Below are positions 58,189 through 64,000 of a DNA stretch of 64,000 nt, one piece after another. Under the pieces are notes generated by a model. That model had not been told where the DNA came from, made no database searches, and saw only the letters and a program-made list of their open reading frames with translations. Source of the DNA: an uncultured Chryseobacterium sp. (GTDB taxonomy: Bacteria > Bacteroidota > Bacteroidia > Flavobacteriales > Weeksellaceae); the NCBI GenBank assembly GCA_913778505.1, contig CAJYWD010000011.1, positions 1-64,000 of the forward strand, read 5' to 3'. The position numbers and the translations under genes were made by a program. Position 1 is the first letter of the stretch. The number at the start of each line of letters is the position of its first letter.

Positions 58189-61008
58189 TTAAAATGTTAA
58201 GTTCATACCCATTGTATAAATTGCTGAAATTGGATAGATATTTTGATCAATACCCATTTGTACTCTGTCCTGATTCATGATCTCTGGAGAGAATCCATTA
58301 TATTTAAAACTAGTCCAAGGATTTTGTGCGCTTAGATAAATTCTCAGTTTTTTAACAGATAGAGATTGTGCAATTATTGATGGCAAATTATATCCAACTT
58401 GAATGTTTCGGATCCTAAAATAGCTACCGTCCTCAACATAGAAACTGTTTGGCAAAATAATGGACTGGTTAGAAGTAATCATAGAGTTCGTATTAGATGT
58501 TCCTGCTCCACGCCATCTGTTGTTATACATATCTAGATCCCAACTCTCGTTACCATATCTTTGCTCACGATTATAATTGTAAATTTTATTACCAAATACA
58601 CCTTGGAAATCAATTCCAAAATCGATAGAGTGAACTGTTAAATTAAATCCAAAACCATAAGTTCCTTTTGGTATTGGGCTTCCCAAAAATGTTTTATCCC
58701 TTGTATCAATAACTCCATTACCATCTAAGTCAGCAAACTTAAACCAGCCTGCTTTAGCACCAGTTTGTCCAGAACCAGCAGCCTCGGCATCTGTTTGAAA
58801 TACACCATCCACTTGGTACCCATAGTAAGAGCCAACTGCTTGCCCAGCTTGTAATCTTACAATTGAATTTCCGAATAAGCTAGCACCGGTTTCTAAGAAT
58901 GATCCTTGGTAGACGCTTGTAATCTCATTTTCTAGAGAAGTGAAGTTACCATAGAAACCTAGCTTTACACTTTCACTAAGATCGGTATTATAATTTGCAG
59001 AGATTTCAAATCCTTTATTTTTAAAAGAATAAGCATTAGTGATAAAATCATACGGGTTACTAGCTCCGGAAATAGTAGCTTGATTAACTCCGTAAACTAT
59101 ATCTTTTGATTCTTTATTATAATATGTTCCTTCAACTTTTAGTTTGTTATTTAAAAAAGCCATCTCAACACCAAAATCCGAACCTGTCGTTGTTTCCCAG
59201 CCAATCGATGGGTCAATAACTCTGTCAACTGTTGCTGCGGCATATCCTGTATTACCATAATATGCACCACCACCAATGTTTGTTACAATCGAAGAAAAAT
59301 CTCTCTTAACTCTCGGGTTACCTAACTGTCCCCAGCTAGCTCGTAATTTTAACAAATTAAAAATGTTTTGCTCACTCATAAAACCCTCTTTAGAAACTAC
59401 CCAACCAACACTTATAGCAGGAAAAGTTTTATATCTGTCTGTTGAGATTTGCGAAGTAGCATCTCTACGTACAGAAGCATTCAAAAGGTATTTTCCAGCA
59501 TAATCATAATTAATTCTTCCGAAGAATGATTCAATTCTTTGTTGATCTTGTGTAGCCGCTGGTCTACCATCAGGAACTGCAGCTGCAGTATCTTGATAAT
59601 TAAATATATCCGTACCATTACCTATATCTAAAGACCCATTAGTCCCGTCATAATTTACATTTTTAGCAGTCCAAACATCTTCTGATCTGGAATCTCTTAT
59701 TCTTGAAAATCCAGCCAATAATTCTAAATTATGATTACCAAAGGTCTTTCTCCAATTGATTGTATTATCCCATACATAATTTCTATATCTATTAGTTCTG
59801 GTTATCAAACTAGAAATTGTTGGATTTGGTATATATGTTATTGCTGGAGTATATTCATATTGTACAGGTGTATAGTTATCTGTGGTATAACTACTTCTAA
59901 ATGTAAAATCCTTCAGAAACTTAATATCAATAAAAACATTATTAAGCATTCTGTCTTGTCTTACCTGTGATCTGTAAAGATCCAAAGTTGCTCTTGGATT
60001 GGCAATAGAATAACCGTTAAAAAACTGATAAGTTCCTGTTTCAGCGTTTATTGGACCAAATAACGGCGGAGAGTTACGTGCATCAAGCAGAGGATTATTT
60101 GCAACATCAGTTCTTGTTTTTGAAAATGAAAAATTATCTCCGATTGTAATATTATCTGTTATTTTATAACTGAGATTTAATTTTGTATTAAACCTATTGA
60201 ATCCACTCCCTGAGTTAATACCTTTTCCTGCAGCTAAATTTCCTTCATCCTGAAGATACCCTACACTACCATAATAATTCAGTTTACCTAAACTGCCCGC
60301 AGCAGAAAAATCATTAGAATTAATGATACTTGTACGGAAAATTTCTTTAAACCAATCTGTATCTGCTGTAAAATCCGCTCTACTAATGGACCCCGCAGAA
60401 GAGCCATTGTCATTTAATAATTTCTCATTGTACAATTCAACATATTGATCTGCATTTACCATTTTTGGAACGTTGGTAACGGTTTTGATTCCTAAATAAG
60501 AATTAACATTAAACACAGGCTTACCTTTTCCAGATTTTGTTTTGATAATTACCGCTCCATTAGCAGCCTTAGCGCCAAAAATGGCTAAAGATGATGGATC
60601 TTTCAAAACACTCATTGATTCAATATCCTGAGGGTTTAGGAAAGAAATGTCTTCTGTTAGCATACCATCAACGATAAAAACTGTATTACCAGTTAATGAA
60701 CCAACACCACGAATATCTACCCTTGGAGAACCACCTGGTGTACCAGACGTTATAACACTTACTCCAGCAAGTTTTCCTTGTACAGAGTTTAATGGATTAG
60801 CATTTGGTTTATCAGCTAAATCTTTAGCAGTTACAATACCAATACTTCCAGTAACATTCTCTTTCCTCTGTGTACCATATCCAATCACCACTACTTCCTC
60901 GATTTTGTTTTCCTTTGCGGTAGTGTCCTGTGTGGACTGTGCATGCAGATTACCGCCAAAGTATAAAGCAGCAATCAGCAATGGTAATTTAACATAATTT
61001 TTTCTCAT
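58189..61008 (-). CDS. SusC/RagA family TonB-linked outer membrane protein
   Basis: 'EEVVVIGYGTQRKENVTGSIGIV', plug 'VQGKLAGVSVITSGTPGGSPRVDIRGVGSL', C-terminal beta-barrel. Confidence 0.96.
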   Translation of the reverse strand: MRKNYVKLPLLIAALYFGGNLHAQSTQDTTAKENKIEEVVVIGYGTQRKENVTGSIGIVTAKDLADKPNANPLNSVQGKLAGVSVITSGTPGGSPRVDIRGVGSLTGNTVFIVDGMLTEDISFLNPQDIESMSVLKDPSSLAIFGAKAANGAVIIKTKSGKGKPVFNVNSYLGIKTVTNVPKMVNADQYVELYNEKLLNDNGSSAGSISRADFTADTDWFKEIFRTSIINSNDFSAAGSLGKLNYYGSVGYLQDEGNLAAGKGINSGSGFNRFNTKLNLSYKITDNITIGDNFSFSKTRTDVANNPLLDARNSPPLFGPINAETGTYQFFNGYSIANPRATLDLYRSQVRQDRMLNNVFIDIKFLKDFTFRSSYTTDNYTPVQYEYTPAITYIPNPTISSLITRTNRYRNYVWDNTINWRKTFGNHNLELLAGFSRIRDSRSEDVWTAKNVNYDGTNGSLDIGNGTDIFNYQDTAAAVPDGRPAATQDQQRIESFFGRINYDYAGKYLLNASVRRDATSQISTDRYKTFPAISVGWVVSKEGFMSEQNIFNLLKLRASWGQLGNPRVKRDFSSIVTNIGGGAYYGNTGYAAATVDRVIDPSIGWETTTGSDFGVEMAFLNNKLKVEGTYYNKESKDIVYGVNQATISGASNPYDFITNAYSFKNKGFEISANYNTDLSESVKLGFYGNFTSLENEITSVYQGSFLETGASLFGNSIVRLQAGQAVGSYYGYQVDGVFQTDAEAAGSGQTGAKAGWFKFADLDGNGVIDTRDKTFLGSPIPKGTYGFGFNLTVHSIDFGIDFQGVFGNKIYNYNREQRYGNESWDLDMYNNRWRGAGTSNTNSMITSNQSIILPNSFYVEDGSYFRIRNIQVGYNLPSIIAQSLSVKKLRIYLSAQNPWTSFKYNGFSPEIMNQDRVQMGIDQNIYPISAIYTMGMNLTF

Positions 61009-61258
61009 AATATTCTTATGTATTATTTTCTTATGACACGAATATATATAAATTTATTAACACTATATTAACTCAATTTAACATCATTATAACTTATTGA
61101 TTTCCAAATGTTAAAATTTAAACTTTAACACAATTACCAATCCCAATTAACATTGTGAAATCCCCAAAATTTGGCTCAATATTTGTCTATTTAACATAAT
61201 GTAAGTTCTAAATACTCACTCAGAGTTATTACCTATGTTCAATATCAATTAATAAATT

Positions 61259-61813
61259 ATGAATACCAACCGACTATCGAACGACATGCAAAATGCATTG
61301 ATTAAACAAATGACAAAGGAAGCACACGCTTCACAAATATTCTTATCATACGGATGCTGGGCGGATGTAAAGGGTTATGGCGGAATCGCAAATTTTCTCT
61401 ATCGCCATTCTCAGGAGGAAAGAAATCACATGATCAAATTTATGCGCTATATCTTGGATCGTGGTGGCGAGGCGAAAGTTGAAGCGATTCCTGCACCACC
61501 GGAAAACCCACAGAATCTCACAGATTGTTTCAATAAAGTTTTCCAGCATGAAGTGGACAATACTACGGCCATTTATTCTATCGTGGACTTGGCATTTCAG
61601 GAAAAAGACTGGGCCACTTGGAATTTCATGCAATGGTTTGTAAAGGAACAAATTGAGGAGGAAAAATTAGCATTGGAATTGATTGATAAATTAAAGATTG
61701 CGGGCGGTGACAGAGCTTCGGATGAAAGTTTATTTACTTTGGACAAGGCCTTGGAAGAAGCCTCGGACGAAGTTTCTCTACCACAGGAAGCCAACACAGA
61801 AAACCCGTCATAG
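61259..61813 (+). CDS. Ferritin
   Basis: 'HASQIFLSYGCWADVKGYGGIANFLYRHSQEERNHMIKFMRYILDRGGEAKVEAIPAPP', 'EEKLALELIDKLKIAGGD'. Confidence 0.94.
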   Translation: MNTNRLSNDMQNALIKQMTKEAHASQIFLSYGCWADVKGYGGIANFLYRHSQEERNHMIKFMRYILDRGGEAKVEAIPAPPENPQNLTDCFNKVFQHEVDNTTAIYSIVDLAFQEKDWATWNFMQWFVKEQIEEEKLALELIDKLKIAGGDRASDESLFTLDKALEEASDEVSLPQEANTENPS

Positions 61814-61837
61814 CAAAGTAAAATATCACTACCTTTG

Positions 61838-61865
61838 GTCTCCGCTTATTGCGGAGACTTTTTTT
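61838..61865 (+). terminator. Rho-independent terminator after ferritin
   Basis: GTCTCCGC-ttatt-GCGGAGAC followed by TTTTTTT. Confidence 0.92.
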
Positions 61866-61885
61866 AAATTTAATAATAACAAATA

Positions 61886-62191
61886 ATGGCAGACATCATA
61901 CAAAGCAACCACGCCAGCCCGGAAGACTTCTACATTTCACTGAAACAGAAATTGGAGGAACAGCACAATTTCCCGGAAGAATATCTTTTTAAATTCATCA
62001 TCACAAGCGACTCGGAAAAAGTGACAGAAATACTGCGTGTTTTTGACAACCTCAAATATACATTGTCCAACAAGGAAAGTTCGGCCGGAAAATATACTTC
62101 CGTATCCATAGACTGTTTCGTGCTGGATGCTGATCAGGTGATTACAATTTATAAGAAAGTTGCGGAAATTGAAGGGGTAATGATGCTGTAA
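61886..62191 (+). CDS. DUF493 family protein (YbeD-like)
   Basis: 'FPEEYLFKFIITSDSEKVTEILRVFDN...SSAGKYTSVSIDCFVLDADQVITIYKKVAEIEGVMML'. Confidence 0.9.
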   Translation: MADIIQSNHASPEDFYISLKQKLEEQHNFPEEYLFKFIITSDSEKVTEILRVFDNLKYTLSNKESSAGKYTSVSIDCFVLDADQVITIYKKVAEIEGVMML

Positions 62192-62229
62192 TAATGAGGA
62201 TAAATAATTAACAATCAAATATTTAAAAA

Positions 62230-62263
62230 TTGGTGTAAGTCTTGTATTTTCAAACTAAATTTG
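62230..62263 (+). promoter_or_regulatory. Bacteroidetes promoter TTG-N23-TAAATTTG
   Basis: TTG 62230-62232, TAAATTTG 62256-62263, immediately upstream of the 48-aa ORF. Confidence 0.55.
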
Positions 62264-62268
62264 TGATT

Positions 62269-62415
62269 ATGAAAAAAGCATTTTTTAGATTTCTCAATAA
62301 AGTCAATATAAGATTCCTGCCGAAATACAGCAAAAAAGATTTTACAGAACTTAGTAAACTTCAGAAAGCTATTTTCGGTTACCGTTATTTTGTTTTGATT
62401 AATTCTTTAGATTAG
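62269..62415 (+). CDS. Small basic protein (48 aa), not in the supplied ORF track
   Basis: MKKAFFRFLNKVNIRFLPKYSKKDFTELSKLQKAIFGYRYFVLINSLD read manually; flanked by a -7 element and a strong terminator. Confidence 0.7.
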   Translation: MKKAFFRFLNKVNIRFLPKYSKKDFTELSKLQKAIFGYRYFVLINSLD

Positions 62416-62438
62416 ATTATTACTATATAAGTAGAAAT

Positions 62439-62467
62439 AGCGCTCAAAATTATTGAGCGCTTTTTTT
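62439..62467 (+). terminator. Rho-independent terminator of the 48-aa ORF
   Basis: AGCGCTCAA-aatt-ATTGAGCGCT followed by TTTTTT. Confidence 0.92.
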
Positions 62468-62561
62468 AAGATTAGTTTTCAGATTAATAATAATAGTAAT
62501 TAAATTTAAGTTAAAAATTTTATTAAAAATTTAATTTATTATTAATTTAACTCCAACAATC

Positions 62562-62605
62562 TTTGGACGAACGAAGGACGAAGATAGGATATAGATAGGA
62601 CGAAC
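62562..62605. repeat. 11-bp phased degenerate repeat array (TTTGGACGAAC-type)
   Basis: TTTGGACGAAC GAAGGACGAAG ATAGGATATAG ATAGGACGAAC. Confidence 0.85.
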
Positions 62606-62669
62606 AAACCCAGGTGAAAATTTTTAACTTGACTGTTTAATTGAACTTTTCTTTATAATCAAGAAAAAA

Positions 62670-62692
62670 GCGCCCATAAAAATTGAGCGCTG
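62670..62692 (-). terminator. Possible terminator of the deoxyhypusine synthase-like gene
   Basis: AGCGCcCAtaaaaatTGaGCGCT with a minus-strand T-run. Confidence 0.55.
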
Positions 62693-62723
62693 TATATTTA
62701 TAATTAAAATCTCTGAGGTTATA

Positions 62724-63698
62724 TTAAGAATTTTCTAAAATATAAGAGAACATGAGCGGCGCGCAGATAGTTGCATCACTTTCAACGATAAATTTCGGTG
62801 TCGTGATATCCAGTTTTCCCCAAGTGATTTTCTCATTCGGAACCGCTCCGGAATATGAACCGTAAGATGTTGTAGAATCAGAAATCTGGCAGAAATAGGA
62901 CCAAAAAGGAATATCGTGCATTTCCATATCCTGATATAACATTGGAACAACACAGATTGGGAAATCTCCGGCAATTCCACCACCAATCTGGAAGAATCCA
63001 ACGCCTTTTCCACCTGAGTTTTTAGTGTACCAATCAGCCAAATAAGCCATATACTCGATGCCTGATTTCATGGTAGAGAATTTCAACGATCCTTTGATAC
63101 AATATGAAGCGAAAATGTTACCCATTGTAGAATCTTCCCATCCAGGAACCACAATTGGCAAGTTCTTTTCTGCCGCAGCAATCATCCAGGAGTTTTCTCT
63201 TGGGATCTCGTAATACTGCTCCAGAACTCCGGAAAGAATCATCTTGTACATATATTCGTGAGGGAAATACCTTTCACCTTTATCGTCAGCATCTTTCCAG
63301 ATTTCGTAGATATGTTTCTGCAATCTTCTGAAAGCTTCTTCCTCAGGGATACAAGTATCGGTCACTCTATTTAGTCCTCTTTCCAAAAGTGCCCATTCTT
63401 CCTGCGGCGTAAGGTCTCTGTAATGCGGAACTCTTTCGTAGTGAGAATGCGCAACAAGATTCATAAGGTCTTCTTCAAGGTTTGCACCAGTACAAGAGAT
63501 AAAATCCACTTTATCCTGACGAATCATTTCAGCAAAGATTTTCCCAAGTTCTGCCGTTGACATTGCTCCGGCCAGGGTTACCATCATTTTGCCGCCATCT
63601 TTCAGGTGCGCCACATAACCTTTGGAAGCATCTACCAGCGCTGCTGCATTGAAGTGCAAATAATACTTTTCTATAAATTCCGAAATCGGCTTGCTCAT
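62724..63698 (-). CDS. Deoxyhypusine synthase family protein
   Basis: 'MMVTLAGAMSTAELGKIFAEMIRQDKVDFISCTGANLEEDLMNLVAH', 'GWEDSTMGNIFASYCIKG', 'GVGFFQIGGGIAGDFPICVVPM'. Confidence 0.92.
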   Translation of the reverse strand: MSKPISEFIEKYYLHFNAAALVDASKGYVAHLKDGGKMMVTLAGAMSTAELGKIFAEMIRQDKVDFISCTGANLEEDLMNLVAHSHYERVPHYRDLTPQEEWALLERGLNRVTDTCIPEEEAFRRLQKHIYEIWKDADDKGERYFPHEYMYKMILSGVLEQYYEIPRENSWMIAAAEKNLPIVVPGWEDSTMGNIFASYCIKGSLKFSTMKSGIEYMAYLADWYTKNSGGKGVGFFQIGGGIAGDFPICVVPMLYQDMEMHDIPFWSYFCQISDSTTSYGSYSGAVPNEKITWGKLDITTPKFIVESDATICAPLMFSYILENS

Positions 63699-63734
63699 TT
63701 TTTATAAAGTTTGGGCAAAGATAATAATTTTGAT

Positions 63735-63773
63735 TCAAGGTTCAAGGTTCAAGGTTCAAGGTGCGAGGTTCAA
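63735..63773. repeat. Heptamer repeat (TCAAGGT)n, inverse orientation of the 39 kb array
   Basis: TCAAGGT x4, GCGAGGT, TCAA. Confidence 0.9.
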
Positions 63774-64000
63774 TTTTTATTATTGAAAGTTTCCGGTTAG
63801 ATTTCCAGCTTCGCAGGTGCAGAATGTTTGCAGCATTTCTATAATCCCTGCGAAAAGAGTTCCGTAGGAGCTAAATATTTGTAAAGAAAAGAATTTATTC
63901 AATAGAGTTCCCGAGCAATAAAATGCCTGTAGACGTTGTTATTAATTTAATCAGAGGTCCGTTAAGGCTTAATATTTATATTATCTTTTAAATAGTGAGA

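Noticed and set aside
1-64000. tRNA, rRNA, transposase, prophage or toxin-antitoxin genes
   Set aside because: None recognised in reading the window; a tRNAscan/Infernal run would be needed to exclude small RNAs.

Overview
Chromosomal window from a Flavobacteriia (Chryseobacterium/Epilithonimonas-like) genome, inferred from T9SS sorting domains, SusC/SusD, TAnnTTTG promoters and gene content. Left end (0.2-17.6 kb): three consecutive very large minus-strand T9SS-secreted modular surface proteins. Middle (18-41 kb): mostly housekeeping (glucan phosphorylase, ComF, Upp, Der, MurA, MurB, ProC, Rel/SpoT, NhaA, RlmH, TatA). 41-47 kb is accessory: an AraC/TPR regulator coupled to a Tet-like MFS pump, a divergent lipoprotein/beta-barrel cassette, hairpin repeats and a 21-bp tandem array. 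Then SecDF, and at 50-61 kb a polysaccharide utilization locus (SusC, SusD, GH144-like 'glucoamylase', esterase, GH3) that I predict targets beta-1,2-glucan. Right end: ferritin, a small ORF missing from the ORF track, DUF493 and a deoxyhypusine-synthase-like protein. The least explained material is non-coding: heptamer satellites (ACCTNNN / NNNAGGT) embedded in gene stop codons, two separate 11-bp-phased GGA(T)CGAAC arrays, a long-stem structured element at about 55.09-55.22 kb, and a paired-hairpin repeat cluster at 45.7-46.1 kb. I found no rRNA, tRNA, transposase or CRISPR. All family names come from reading the translations; no database search was run.
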